A DNA stretch of 41,188 bases from Nitrospirota bacterium. GTDB lineage: Bacteria; Nitrospirota; Thermodesulfovibrionia; Thermodesulfovibrionales; UBA6898. Within the stretch, counting starts at the first letter, position 1. The number at the start of each line of letters is the position of its first letter. Where the stretch lies: assembly GCA_016215155.1 (NCBI GenBank), contig JACRLQ010000060.1, forward strand, positions 1 to 41,188, in the 5' to 3' direction. Both the position numbers and the translations under genes were made by a program. Below, piece by piece: positions 6,702 to 16,000 of the stretch. The notes below the pieces were generated by a model. That model had not been told where the DNA came from and ran no database searches. It saw only the letters and a list, made by a program, of their open reading frames with translations.

Positions 6702-7951
6702 TTGGAACCACCTTCCTTGCCGCACTGATATCGTGCGATGATCTTCTGGTCAGCCTTGGCCTTTTCCATTATCTGTTCAATGTCATCAGAGACGCCGGCG
6801 GTGGCCATGCCTGAGGTCACGAGTATCTCGAAGCATTGGCTTGTCCCGGACCTGCTTTTGGCGATCGCCTGGAGCTCGGGCAGGGCCTTTTGCTGAATCT
6901 CAAGAGCCATTTCCCGAACCAACTGCCCGGCCTCATCAAGGCCTATGTGGGGCAGGATTGTCAGGATTTCGTCTCTGCTATGGCGTGCCGAGAACCCCCC
7001 CATAGGACCGAAATAGTTATTTATATGCTCTCCCAGGGTCTTAAGTACTTCTAAGGCGGCCTGGGCCCCGAGCGCCGCGGTCAGCGCGTCAAACTGGACG
7101 CAAAAGAGCACGGCGCTTATCGTGGTGTCTGCTTGTCCGCCCCCCAGTGTCAGGGCATATCTGGACCTGAACATCTCCTTTGACAAAAGCCCTGTCAACT
7201 CGTCCCTGAGGCCCTCGATGCTCTGGAGAAATTCATCAATCATGGGGTGTCTGACCCTGGTCAACTCCGCGTACGTGCCATGAAAACCGATCTTCCCTTC
7301 CCACAGAAGAAGTATCCGGTCGGAGATGAAGAAGACATCGGGGATGTCATGGCTGATCAGAACGGCGGTAAACCCGAACTGTCTCCGGTAATGGGCGATC
7401 ATGCTGAGTATTATGTTTTTTCTGATCGGGTCCTGGCCGGTTGTCGGTTCGTCAAAGAGTACTATGGCAGGGTCCGTTACAAGGGCGCGGGCCAGGGCCA
7501 CCCTCTTCTGCATTCCGCCCGAAAGCTCCGAAGGATACTTGTCAACGGAGTCCGTCAATTCCATCTGTTCTATCCTGGACATCACCTTACGGTCGACCTC
7601 CCTTTTTTTGAGCCTGGTAGTCTGACGAAGGGGAAGGGCGATGTTTTCATAGACCGACATGGCGTCGAAGAGGGCGTTATTCTGGAACATGTAGCTGATC
7701 TTGCTCCTATAGTCCTCCCATTCGCCTTTTTTCATCTCCTGAACAGGTCTTCCCCTGAATAATATGCTGCCTTCGTCAGGAGAAAGTATCCCGATAATAT
7801 GCTTAAGCAGAACGCTTTTTCCGCTGCCGCTTTTGCCTATTATCGTCGTAATCTGATTTTCACAAATCGAGAGATTCGCCTTATCGAGAATGGTCTTTTC
7901 GCTGAAGCGTTTTGTGACCTCCCTGAATTCTATCAATGGTGTATCCAACAT
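6698..7951 (-). CDS. mlaF: MlaF ABC ATPase fused to a degenerate GGDEF-like domain
   Basis: 417 residues against about 270 for ordinary MlaF. Residues 1-245 are the ABC ATPase that powers MlaFED lipid transport: Walker A GKSGSGKS, Q-loop YMFQNNALFD, signature LSGGMQKRVALARAL, Walker B AIVLFDEPTTGQDP and switch His in LISHD. The remaining 170 residues resemble a diguanylate-cyclase fold: RDELTGLLSKEMF (near 250) matches the GGDEF-domain opening DxLTGLxNRRxF, and ARHSRDEILTILPH (near 322-335) aligns with the RYGGDEFxxLLP block, the catalytic GGDEF reading SRDEI. No RxxD inhibitory site precedes it. Catalysis of c-di-GMP synthesis is therefore unlikely; it may sense a nucleotide or mediate assembly. 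The gene follows mlaE after 6 bases and overlaps mlaD by 4. The GGDEF relationship was judged by eye. Confidence 0.9.
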   Translation of the reverse strand: MLDTPLIEFREVTKRFSEKTILDKANLSICENQITTIIGKSGSGKSVLLKHIIGILSPDEGSILFRGRPVQEMKKGEWEDYRSKISYMFQNNALFDAMSVYENIALPLRQTTRLKKREVDRKVMSRIEQMELTDSVDKYPSELSGGMQKRVALARALVTDPAIVLFDEPTTGQDPIRKNIILSMIAHYRRQFGFTAVLISHDIPDVFFISDRILLLWEGKIGFHGTYAELTRVRHPMIDEFLQSIEGLRDELTGLLSKEMFRSRYALTLGGGQADTTISAVLFCVQFDALTAALGAQAALEVLKTLGEHINNYFGPMGGFSARHSRDEILTILPHIGLDEAGQLVREMALEIQQKALPELQAIAKSRSGTSQCFEILVTSGMATAGVSDDIEQIMEKAKADQKIIARYQCGKEGGSK

Positions 7952-7957
7952 ACTCCT

Positions 7958-8776
7958 TTACATCAGAAATGAGGTGACTACGTAATCCGAGACCAGGATC
8001 GTGACGCACGAAAATACAACTGCCGAAGTTGTCGAGATACTGACGCTCTTTGAGCCATAGCTGTCGGTCCGGAGGTGCGTGAAGTATCCGTGGAAACAGC
8101 ATATAGTCGAAACGAGCACGGCAAACACCAGTGACTTGATAAACCCGCCCCTGATATCGACCAGGTCCACATACTCACGGATGCGGTAAAAGTAGGCGCC
8201 TTTGTCCACCCCCAGGAGGACGACGCCGGTGAGATAGCCGCCCAGGATCCCGATCAGATCAAAAAAGGCGGTCAGCAGGGGAAAACTGATGATAGACGCG
8301 GCCAGACGCGGACTTATAATATACCGCACCGGGTCTATCCGCATGGTATATAATGCATCGATCTGCTCGGAGATACGCAGAATACCTATCTCAGCCGTCA
8401 TCGCCGAGCCTGCCCGCGCGGTTATCATTATGGCGGTAAGAACGGGCCCCAGCTCTCTGATGAGGGTCAGGGCCACGACAGAGCCCAGGACCCCCTGGGA
8501 CCCGAATTTTACCAGGGTGTAATATAGCTGAAGACCGAGGACCATGCCGGTGAACAGGCCGACCAGCATCACGATATTCGATGACCTCGCCCCTATGTAA
8601 AAAATCTGCTGGATTATCTCCCGTAACTGCTTCGGCCGGAAGATTTTAAGTGTCGCAAGCGCAAAAAAGACCGCTATTGCGCCAAGGCTGTTTGTGATGT
8701 CCATCGCCCTTTTGCCAAGAGAATGAAAGAAAGGCACGAAAGGAATATTTTTTGAGATAGGCTCCATTTGAGTCAT
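7958..8776 (-). CDS. mlaE: MlaE inner-membrane permease of the Mla transporter
   Basis: 272 residues from the ATG at 8776 (MTQMEPISK). MlaE is the transmembrane subunit that, with MlaF, drives phospholipid transfer at the inner membrane. The sequence has the family's membrane helices and signature segments: GARSSNIVMLVGLFTGMVLG, then VALTLIRELGPVLTAIMITA, ARAGSAMTAEIGILRISEQI, the EQIDAL coupling helix, and YIISPRLAASIISFPLLT. A longer reading begins at 8848, but its extra residues (GPYTICPYTILWLPAG) do not look like MlaE and there is no ribosome site; AGGA lies about 10 bases before the chosen ATG. It is the first gene of the operon and is divergent from ftsH, with about 110 bases between them. 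Confidence 0.93.
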   Translation of the reverse strand: MTQMEPISKNIPFVPFFHSLGKRAMDITNSLGAIAVFFALATLKIFRPKQLREIIQQIFYIGARSSNIVMLVGLFTGMVLGLQLYYTLVKFGSQGVLGSVVALTLIRELGPVLTAIMITARAGSAMTAEIGILRISEQIDALYTMRIDPVRYIISPRLAASIISFPLLTAFFDLIGILGGYLTGVVLLGVDKGAYFYRIREYVDLVDIRGGFIKSLVFAVLVSTICCFHGYFTHLRTDSYGSKSVSISTTSAVVFSCVTILVSDYVVTSFLM

Positions 8777-8873
8777 TGTATCACGTCCTGCAGGCAACCA
8801 CAATATTGTGTATGGGCATATCGTGTATGGGCCTTTTTCAATTCCCACTATTCAAGGCAAACAAAGAAAAAGG

Positions 8874-8882
8874 TGATACAAT
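8874..8882 (+). promoter_or_regulatory. extended -10 element directly before ftsH
   Basis: TGA-TACAAT (8874-8882) has the TGn extension typical of -35-independent promoters. Transcription would start about 7 bases later, at or next to the ftsH ATG (8889), giving a leaderless mRNA. AAAGGTG, which might act as a ribosome site, lies about 14 bases away and overlaps this element, so both readings remain open. Confidence 0.4.
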
Positions 8883-8888
8883 CTATTT

Positions 8889-10769
8889 ATGGCTGAGAAA
8901 AACAAAGACACCGGGGACGGAGTTCCCGGTTTGTATTGGAGGTACATCGCGGCGTTTTTTATCACCACGGTGGTCATCTTTGCCTGGGACATCTTTTTCA
9001 ACGTCGGCCCCCCGCCTCACTATACGATAAATTACAGCCAGTTTATGGAGCAGCTAAACGCAGGCAATATAAAATCCGTTTCAATAAAGAAGCTGCTTGT
9101 AAGCGGGGAGCTGACTAATGAAGTGGGTCTGCCGCTGCGGGCGGAAAAGAGACCAGTCCAGGTGAAATACTTCCAGACAGTCCTGCCCGCTTTTCAGGGG
9201 GATGGGCTGCTGCCCCAGCTGCAGGCGAAAAATGTGGTCATCACAGTCGAGTCCACTGAACAGGGACAACTCTGGCAGGTCCTGATCGGCATCCTGCCGT
9301 GGGTCCTGATCATCGGGTTCTGGATACTGATGACAAAAAGGGCCCAGCAGCTCCAGGGGGGGCCGGGGGGGCTCTTTACGTTCGGCTCCAGCAAGGCAAA
9401 ATTGTTCGACACGAAAAAACCCGGTATATCGTTTAAGGACGTCGCGGGGATGGAAAACGTAAAGATGGAACTGAGGGAGACGGTCGAGTTTCTGAAAGAC
9501 CCGTCCCGGTTCGCAAAGCTGGGGGCAAAAGTCCCCAAGGGGGTCCTTCTCATCGGACCGCCCGGAACGGGCAAGACCCTGTTTGCGCGCGCGGTAGCAG
9601 GTGAGGCCGGGGTGCCTTTCTACAGCATCAGCGCCTCCGAGTTTATCGAGATGTTTGTCGGGGTCGGCGCCTCCCGCGTCAGGGACATGTTCAAAAAAGC
9701 AAAGGAGACCCAGCCAAGCATCATCTTTATAGATGAAATAGATGCGGTAGGCCGCACTCGCGGCACAGGGTTTGGAGGCGGCCACGATGAACGGGAACAG
9801 ACGCTCAACCAGCTTTTAAGTGAAATGGACGGATTCGACCCCCACGAAGAAGTGATCGTAATGGCGGCCACCAACAGGCCGGATGTGCTGGACCCGGCGC
9901 TCTTGAGGCCGGGAAGGTTCGACAGGCATATTGTGATCGACAGGCCGGGCTGGAAAGAGAGGCGGGCGATCCTTGAAATTCATGTCAGGGGCAAGGCCCT
10001 CTCGGACAATGTGGACCTCGATGTCCTCGCGAGGGGGACTCCCGGCATGACGGGCGCCGACCTCGAAAATCTGGCGAACGAGGCCGCGCTCGTCGCAACC
10101 AGAAATAACAAAGATAAAATAGACATGCACGACTTCGAGGAGGCCCAGGACATAATTCTTATGGGAGCGGCCAGGGAGGACACGATAAGCGATGCTGAAA
10201 AGAGGATAACGGCATATCACGAGGCAGGGCATACCCTTGTAGCGTGGGAGCTGCCGGGGACCGATCCGATATATAAGGTGAGCATAATTCCCCGTGGAAT
10301 GGCCATGGGAGTCACCCAGCTCCTGCCCGAAGAAGACAGGCACTATTATCCCCGGACCTATCTCATGAACAGGCTGAGTGTGGCTCTCGCGGGCCGGGTG
10401 GCGGAAAAAATAGTCTTCAACGACTTCAGCAGCGGCGCGCAGAACGACCTCAAGGAGGCGACATCTCTGGCCGAGAAGATGGTGGCGCAGTGGGGCATGA
10501 GCGACAGGGTAGGCCCGATCAATCTCGGACGCGGGGAAGAACACCCGTTTCTGGGCAGGGAAATGTCACTGCCGAAGCGCTACAGCGAGGAGATGGCCTG
10601 GGTGATGGACCAGGAGATCCGGAAGATGATCGTCGATGCCGAGTCAAAGACGGCTGAAATACTGGCCGGAAAAAGGCATGCGCTCGATATGCTTGCGGAG
10701 GCCCTGGTAAGTGAAGAGATGCTGGTGAGGGCCGATGTGGAGCGGATAATAAAGGAGTCAAATAAGTAG
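8889..10769 (+). CDS. ftsH: FtsH, membrane-anchored ATP-dependent zinc metalloprotease
   Basis: 626 residues, normal FtsH length. This hexameric AAA+ protease degrades misfolded membrane proteins and selected regulators. Two membrane helices (about 19-38 and 131-149) flank a periplasmic domain. The AAA domain carries Walker A GPPGTGKT (from residue 223), the pore motif [12 protein letters not shown], Walker B IIFIDEID and the second region of homology [20 protein letters not shown]. The protease domain has the zinc motif HEAGH (from residue 444) and the third ligand Asp in LKEAT-type context ([14 protein letters not shown]). Everything needed for activity is intact. It is divergent from the mla operon; both act in envelope quality control. 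The N-terminal cytoplasmic tail ([12 protein letters not shown]) is somewhat longer than in E. coli, and the C-terminal tail is short. Confidence 0.97.
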   Translation: MAEKNKDTGDGVPGLYWRYIAAFFITTVVIFAWDIFFNVGPPPHYTINYSQFMEQLNAGNIKSVSIKKLLVSGELTNEVGLPLRAEKRPVQVKYFQTVLPAFQGDGLLPQLQAKNVVITVESTEQGQLWQVLIGILPWVLIIGFWILMTKRAQQLQGGPGGLFTFGSSKAKLFDTKKPGISFKDVAGMENVKMELRETVEFLKDPSRFAKLGAKVPKGVLLIGPPGTGKTLFARAVAGEAGVPFYSISASEFIEMFVGVGASRVRDMFKKAKETQPSIIFIDEIDAVGRTRGTGFGGGHDEREQTLNQLLSEMDGFDPHEEVIVMAATNRPDVLDPALLRPGRFDRHIVIDRPGWKERRAILEIHVRGKALSDNVDLDVLARGTPGMTGADLENLANEAALVATRNNKDKIDMHDFEEAQDIILMGAAREDTISDAEKRITAYHEAGHTLVAWELPGTDPIYKVSIIPRGMAMGVTQLLPEEDRHYYPRTYLMNRLSVALAGRVAEKIVFNDFSSGAQNDLKEATSLAEKMVAQWGMSDRVGPINLGRGEEHPFLGREMSLPKRYSEEMAWVMDQEIRKMIVDAESKTAEILAGKRHALDMLAEALVSEEMLVRADVERIIKESNK

Positions 10770-10861
10770 AACTATTGTTGCATAAGGACCGGGCAGGAAC
10801 GCCGGAAAAGTCTTGTAATGACACAACGGTAAGATAAACTTATCTGCAAAAGGGAGGCGGT

Positions 10862-11737
10862 ATGGTTGAAGATTGGCTTGAAAATGCGTACGAAGGCATG
10901 TCCCGTCGGCAGTTCCTCGCCCGGCTGACTGCGGCGGGAGCCGGCCTGGCCGGGTTCGCGATCGCGTCAGGTTCGGTCGGCGGTGAGGTGATCGCGACCC
11001 CTTCGACGGGTCTTACCGTGACCGAAACTAAAGTACCGTCCGGGGATTTCGCTGTCCCGATCTACGAAGCACTTCCCGCGGGCGGCGGCAAATTTCCGGT
11101 CCTTTTGGTCATACCCGAAATATTCGGGATGCATGAACATATAAAGGACGTCACCCGCAGGTTTGCCAAAGAGGGATTTCTCAGCATAACGTTTGAACCA
11201 TACGCCCGCGAAGGGGGGGTACTCAATCTTTCCGACATTAAGGCGGTGCGGGCCGTGGCCGACCAGGTCCCCGACGAGAGGGTCATGGGCGATCTGGACG
11301 CCATAGCTGCCTATGCCGGGCAGCACACCTCCGCCCGGGCCGATCGTATCGGAGTAACGGGCTTCTGCCGGGGTGGGATGTATACACTCCTGTACTCCGC
11401 CCATAACAGTAATATTAAAGCGGCCGCGGCGTGGTACGGGCAGCTTCGACCTGAAAAGAAACCGGGGGTCCGTACCGACGGGCCGCTGGATATAGCCGGG
11501 AAGATCACCGCACCCGTTCTCGGTCTCTATGGTGAGGCTGATCTGGGCATCCCTGCCGCCGATGTCAGGGAGATGGAGGCAAAGCTCAGGGCCGCAAAGA
11601 AAACGGCGGAGTTTGTGATATATCCCGGAGCGCCGCACGCTTTTTTCGCCGACTACAGGCCCAGTTACCGTGCGGACGCGGCCAAAGACGCCTGGGACCG
11701 TTGTCTGACGCACTTCAATAAATACCTCAAAGGGTAG
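10862..11737 (+). CDS. Tat-exported dienelactone-hydrolase family protein
   Basis: 291 residues, alpha/beta hydrolase. The N-terminus has a twin-arginine signal, SRRQFLARLTAAGAGLAGFA (about 14-33), so the enzyme should be exported folded to the periplasm. The hydrolase core has the dienelactone-hydrolase features: a Glu in VIPEIFGMHEHI, the nucleophile elbow GFCRGG with Cys near residue 169, Asp in LYGEADLGIP, and His in GAPHAFFADYRPSYR. Family members hydrolyse lactones or esters; the real substrate is unknown. GGGAGG lies 5 bases before the ATG. The gene stands between ftsH and an OsmC-type gene, all on the plus strand with gaps of 92 and 239 bases. A paralogue with the same Tat signal (YghX-like) is the closest match I can recall from general knowledge. 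Confidence 0.88.
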   Translation: MVEDWLENAYEGMSRRQFLARLTAAGAGLAGFAIASGSVGGEVIATPSTGLTVTETKVPSGDFAVPIYEALPAGGGKFPVLLVIPEIFGMHEHIKDVTRRFAKEGFLSITFEPYAREGGVLNLSDIKAVRAVADQVPDERVMGDLDAIAAYAGQHTSARADRIGVTGFCRGGMYTLLYSAHNSNIKAAAAWYGQLRPEKKPGVRTDGPLDIAGKITAPVLGLYGEADLGIPAADVREMEAKLRAAKKTAEFVIYPGAPHAFFADYRPSYRADAAKDAWDRCLTHFNKYLKG

Positions 11738-11976
11738 CGCGGTTGTTGCGGACTGATACCCCGGTAATCGCGTGTCACGGGCGCTCCACCCAAAGGTCAT
11801 TATCCCCGCCCTGACCCTCCGGAAATTTAGACTTGATGTCAGGCAGGCTTTATGGTACAAGGAAAGTAGATACCGGCATTTCCGCGGCCTTTCAAACAGT
11901 CGGATTTTTATTCCCGGCTGGCAGGAGACAGTCCGGTAAGTCATCAGTTCTATAAAACATTATCAGGGGGTGTAAC

Positions 11977-12405
11977 ATGCCGGTGCGTAAGGCGGAAGCG
12001 ATATGGGAAGGAAACCTCAAGGACGGCAGCGGAAAAATGAAGTTCGGAAGCGGCGCCTATGAAGGCGCGTATTCATTTGCGTCGCGTTTCGGCGACGGCA
12101 AAGGCACGAATCCGGAGGAGCTTATCGGCGCGGCGCATGCAGGCTGTTTTTCGATGGCCCTTTCACTGTTTCTGGAGATTGCCGGATTTAAGGCTGAACA
12201 TATCCATACGACCGCGAAGGTCCACATCGACAAGGTAGGCGACGGGTTTAAGATTACCGGCATCGACCTTGAGACAGAGGCCAGGGTACCCGGCATTGAC
12301 GAAAAGACATTCCTTGAGCAGGCGGAGGCCACGAAAAAGGGCTGTCCAGTTTCCCAGGCCCTCGCTGCCGTAGATATCAGGCTCAAGGCGACGCTGTTGA
12401 CCTGA
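11977..12405 (+). CDS. osmC: OsmC-type organic-hydroperoxide reductase
   Basis: 142 residues, full length for OsmC. OsmC/Ohr proteins reduce organic hydroperoxides with two redox cysteines at the dimer interface. Both are present: Cys 57 in HAGCFSM and Cys 123 in GCPVSQAL. Other family landmarks are GTNPEELIGAAHAGC, with the conserved Glu next to the first Cys helix, and the N-terminal strand EAIWEGNLKDGSG. The GKGTNPEEL loop and the GIDLETEARVPGID strand resemble OsmC rather than Ohr. The protein is cytoplasmic. AGGGGG lies 6 bases before the ATG, and TATAAA (near 11952) could be its -10 box. The neighbour downstream is a 56-residue ORF with a strong ribosome site, possibly co-transcribed. 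Confidence 0.93.
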   Translation: MPVRKAEAIWEGNLKDGSGKMKFGSGAYEGAYSFASRFGDGKGTNPEELIGAAHAGCFSMALSLFLEIAGFKAEHIHTTAKVHIDKVGDGFKITGIDLETEARVPGIDEKTFLEQAEATKKGCPVSQALAAVDIRLKATLLT

Positions 12406-12469
12406 GGGCATTACATCTCGGGGCGGTTTTTTTATGAGCGCTCAATACTAAAGCCAAAGGAGAAAGAAA

Positions 12470-12640
12470 ATGGACCTGAAATTGACGAATACGGAGGCGG
12501 TTGCCGTAATGAACGCACTTCAGCATTATCTGAAGGAAGTAGAGAAGATGGGGGATGAAAAGGGCGTCCAGATCGAGAAAAAAACCCTCAGGGGCCTGAT
12601 CGGAAGGATAGAATCCATGCCCGCGGGTGAAGTCCAGTAG
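12470..12640 (+). CDS. 56-residue protein, unknown function
   Basis: Starts at ATG 12470 with CAAAGGAG 7 bases upstream and stops at TAG 12640. The protein (MDLKLTNTEAVAVMNALQHY, then a charged helix-forming stretch KEVEKMGDEKGVQIEKKTL, then RGLIGRIESMPAGEVQ) is acidic/basic alternating and predicted mostly helical. There is no membrane segment and no cysteine. It lies 65 bases after osmC and ends just before a 13-bp hairpin, which fits a real small gene at the end of the osmC transcript. I do not recognise the family; the TNTEAVAVMNALQ opening resembles small adaptor-like proteins, but this is only an impression. Confidence 0.7.
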   Translation: MDLKLTNTEAVAVMNALQHYLKEVEKMGDEKGVQIEKKTLRGLIGRIESMPAGEVQ

Positions 12641-12652
12641 GCAATGAGCGCA

Positions 12653-12690
12653 CCCTCCGATACCGGTCTTCACGTGTCGGTGTCGGAGGG
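12653..12690 (+). terminator. 13-bp hairpin after the osmC/small-gene pair
   Basis: CCCTCCGATACCG (12653-12665) pairs with CGGTGTCGGAGGG (12678-12690) with one G-U pair. No T-tract follows on either strand, so it is a GC-rich terminator or an mRNA 3' stabiliser. Confidence 0.5.
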
Positions 12691-13076
12691 GTCGGAATGA
12701 GACATCCCTTCTTCAGCATCACTGTATTGACACGTTCATTTCAAACGATGGGCGCTGTTGTGTGGTATAGTTAACTATGAGAAAGGCGGCCCTCCTGTTT
12801 TTTTAATGCATTATTCCATCATTTTTCAGTCGGCTGCCGCACTTTCTTTCCCTCACAGGGCTTCCATTATATAGACCACAGGCCCATTTTATACCGGGCC
12901 TCATGCAGCAGCAACCATTTCTATATGCGCGGGAATTTTGTTTTCAGCCATGCCGGATAATTTTAAGGTTTTCAAAAAACAGCATTGCTTCCGCCGGTAT
13001 ATGGGACGACAATATATGAATAAGTAACCTTGGGCCATAACATGCCGCCGGATTTCGGAAAAAGGAGACCTCAACG
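12691..13076. other. intergenic region before the glucan-synthase gene
   Basis: About 385 bases without a convincing gene. It contains TTGACA at 12727 and GTGTGGTATAGT near 12760, but these are 30 bases apart and do not form one promoter. The ribosome site AAAAAGGAG (13059-13067) belongs to the next gene. A minus-strand ORF (12901-13128) overlaps this but has no ribosome site and is not supported. Confidence 0.5.
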
Positions 13077-16000
13077 TTGAAGGAGAGGCAGAAAACAGTG
13101 CACTGGAGCAGGCCTCATTTGAGAGCAAGCTTTCACGTTAAAGAGCTGGAAAAAAAATGCGCGGTCTGCGAGCCGCCGCTCCGGTCGGAATTGTTCAGCA
13201 GGGACCAGATGGAACTGCATGGCAAGACCCTGGCCGGCAGGCACAAACTGAGCCCTGCATATCCGCCTGATAAGCTCCTTTCGCGACTGGCCGAAAATGA
13301 AGACATCCTTACCGGGACCCGTCGTCTGCTGATGGAGGCGGTCATGACGGACCGCCGGATCACGCCGGCAGGTGAATGGCTGCTCGACAACTTTTATCTG
13401 ATCGAAGAACAGGTCCGCATGGCCAGGAGACATCTGCCGAAGGGATACAGCCGGGAGCTTCCCCGCCTGCAGGACGGCCTCTCTTCCGGACTTCCCCGTG
13501 TTTATGATCTGGCTCTGGAGACGATCTCTCACGGAGACGGCATGGTGGACCCGGAAAACCTCAGCAGTTTCGTTGCGGCCTACCAGACGGTCAGTGTACT
13601 GAAACTGGGCGAATTATGGGCAATCCCCATAATGCTGCGTCTGGCCCTGATCGAGAACCTCCGGCGCGTTGCCGTCAGGATTGCCTCAGACAGGACCAAC
13701 CGGAACCTCGCTGATTACTGGGCTGACCGGATTACGGAGACCGCGGAGAAGGACCCCGGCAGCCTGATCCTGGTGATTGCGGACATGGTGCGGTCGGACC
13801 CCCCGATAGTGAGTTCGTTTGTCGCGGAATTTACCCGCCGGCTGCAGGGACAGAGTCCGGCACTGGCCCTGCCGCTGACCTGGCTTGAACAGCGGCTCTC
13901 GGAGAACGGTCTGACGATTGAGCAGTCAGTGCATGCCGAAAACCAGCAGCAGGCCGCCGACCAGGTTTCTATAAGCAACAGCATAGGCAGTCTGCGATTC
14001 CTTGGGGCGATGGATTGGCCAGAGTTCGTCGAGAAGATGAGCCCGGTCGAAGAGGTATTGCGTGAGGACCCTGCCGGGGTCTATGGGAAGATGGATTTCG
14101 CCACCCGCGACCGCTACCGTCACGTCATTGAGAGGATTGCCAGGGGCAGCCGGCTCTCGGAAGTCGAAGTGGCGCTCAAGGCCGTAGGCCTTGCCCGCGA
14201 GGCCATAGACGATCGCGAAGCTCATGTGGGTTATTACCTGGTCGACAAGGGATTGCCGAATCTCGAAACACAGTCGGATTTTCGCACGCCCTTCACCGGG
14301 GCCCTTCGAAAAACAGGCTCCCGTTTCCCTTTGACCCTATATCTTGGCGCGATAACGTTCATGACGGCGGTCCTTACCGGGGGGGCACTGGTTAAGGCGC
14401 ATGGTGATGGCTTGCCTCTTTGGGTGTTTGTAACGACCGGCATATTGTCGGCCCTTTGTGCGAGCCAGCTGTCGGTTTCAGTAATAAACTGGCTTGCGAC
14501 ATTGCTCGTAACTCCTCAGCCCCTGCCGCGAATGGACTTTTCGAAGGGTATTCCGCCTGAATCGCAGACCCTGGTAATCGTGCCTGCAATGCTCGCAAAC
14601 GGCCAGGGTGTCGAGGACCTGATCGAGAAGCTTGAGGTCAGGTTCCTCGCAAACCGCGATGATAATCTGCGTTTCGGTCTGCTGACCGATTTTCAGGATG
14701 CGGCAGTCGAGACGACCCCGGAGGACGGGCCTCTGCTGTCACATGCCAGGCAGAGAATCGGGGAACTCAATGAAAAATACCATAACGAAAAAGGAGATAC
14801 GTTCTTCCTTTTTCACCGCCCCCGCCTATGGAATGACCGGGACCAGGTCTGGATGGGTTACGAGCGGAAGCGCGGTAAGCTGTCGGAACTGAATTCCTTG
14901 TTGAGAGGCGGCAGTCGCGTGAACTTTTCGCTCATAGCCGGCGATACCCGGGTCTTGTCCGGCGTAAAGTATGTGATCACACTTGACACGGATACACAGT
15001 TGCCGCGCGATGCCGCGCGGCATCTGGTGGCGGCCATGGCGCACCCCCTGAACCGCGCGCAATACGACGAGGGCAAACAGCGCGTTGTCGCGGGATACGG
15101 CATACTTCAGCCGCGGGTCGGGGTGAGTCTTCCCGGCTCGAACCGCTCTAGGTACGCCCGCATGAACGGGAGCAACCCCGGCATCGACCCTTACACGCGT
15201 GCTATTTCCGATGTGTACCAGGACCTGTTTGGTGAAGGCTCGTTTATCGGCAAGGGGATCTATGACGTCGACGCATTCGAGCGGGCCCTTGCCGGACGCT
15301 TCCCCGAAAACCGCATCCTGAGCCACGACCTCATAGAAGGATGTTACGCGCGGTCCGGACTGTTGAGTGATGTGATGGTGTACGAGGATTATCCCTCCCG
15401 CTACGGCGCGGACGTGAGCCGCCGGCACCGCTGGGTCCGCGGAGACTGGCAACTTTTGCGCTGGCTTTTGCCGGCAGTACCGGGCCCTGACGGGCAGCGG
15501 CTGAAAAACCCTCTGTCACTGCTGTCCCGATGGAAGCTCTTAGACAACCTCAGGCGGAGCCTCGTGCCTTCTGCATTAACGCTTCTTCTGCTTCTGGGCT
15601 GGACGGTCCTGTCGTCGCCGTTGTTCTGGACCCTATTTGTAAGCGGGACCCTCCTGATTCCTTCTCTGATATCCTCTGTCCAGGACCTGTTTAAGAGGCC
15701 TCAAGACCTGCCTTTTGGGCGTCACCTCGCTGACGTTGGCCGTTTTGGGGTCAGGCGGTTTGTTCAGGACGGGTTTACGCTTGCCTGTCTTCCGTATGAG
15801 GCATATTTCAGTCTGGATGCGGTCCTGCGTACGATCTGGAGACTGCTGGTTACCCGCAGACTCCTCCTCGAATGGAGTCCGTCGGTAGATCCGGACCAAA
15901 ATATAAGCAAAGCCCGCGAAGGGAATTTCCTCGGCGTCTGCCGGATTATGTGGGCCGCTCCCGCTCTCGCTACAGCCACAACTCTTTATCTGGCGTTTTT

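Noticed and set aside
8809-8836. Tandem GTGTATGGGC direct repeat between mlaE and ftsH
   Set aside because: Only two imperfect copies; could be a chance duplication and has no visible link to a promoter.
9081-10544. Minus-strand ORFs opposite ftsH
   Set aside because: Antisense shadows; the plus-strand FtsH is unambiguous and complete.
10967-11944. 325-residue minus-strand ORF over the dienelactone-hydrolase gene
   Set aside because: Antisense shadow of a gene with an intact catalytic triad and a good ribosome site; no recognisable domain.
12901-13128. 75-residue minus-strand ORF before the glucan-synthase gene
   Set aside because: No ribosome site and it overlaps the start of a well-supported gene.
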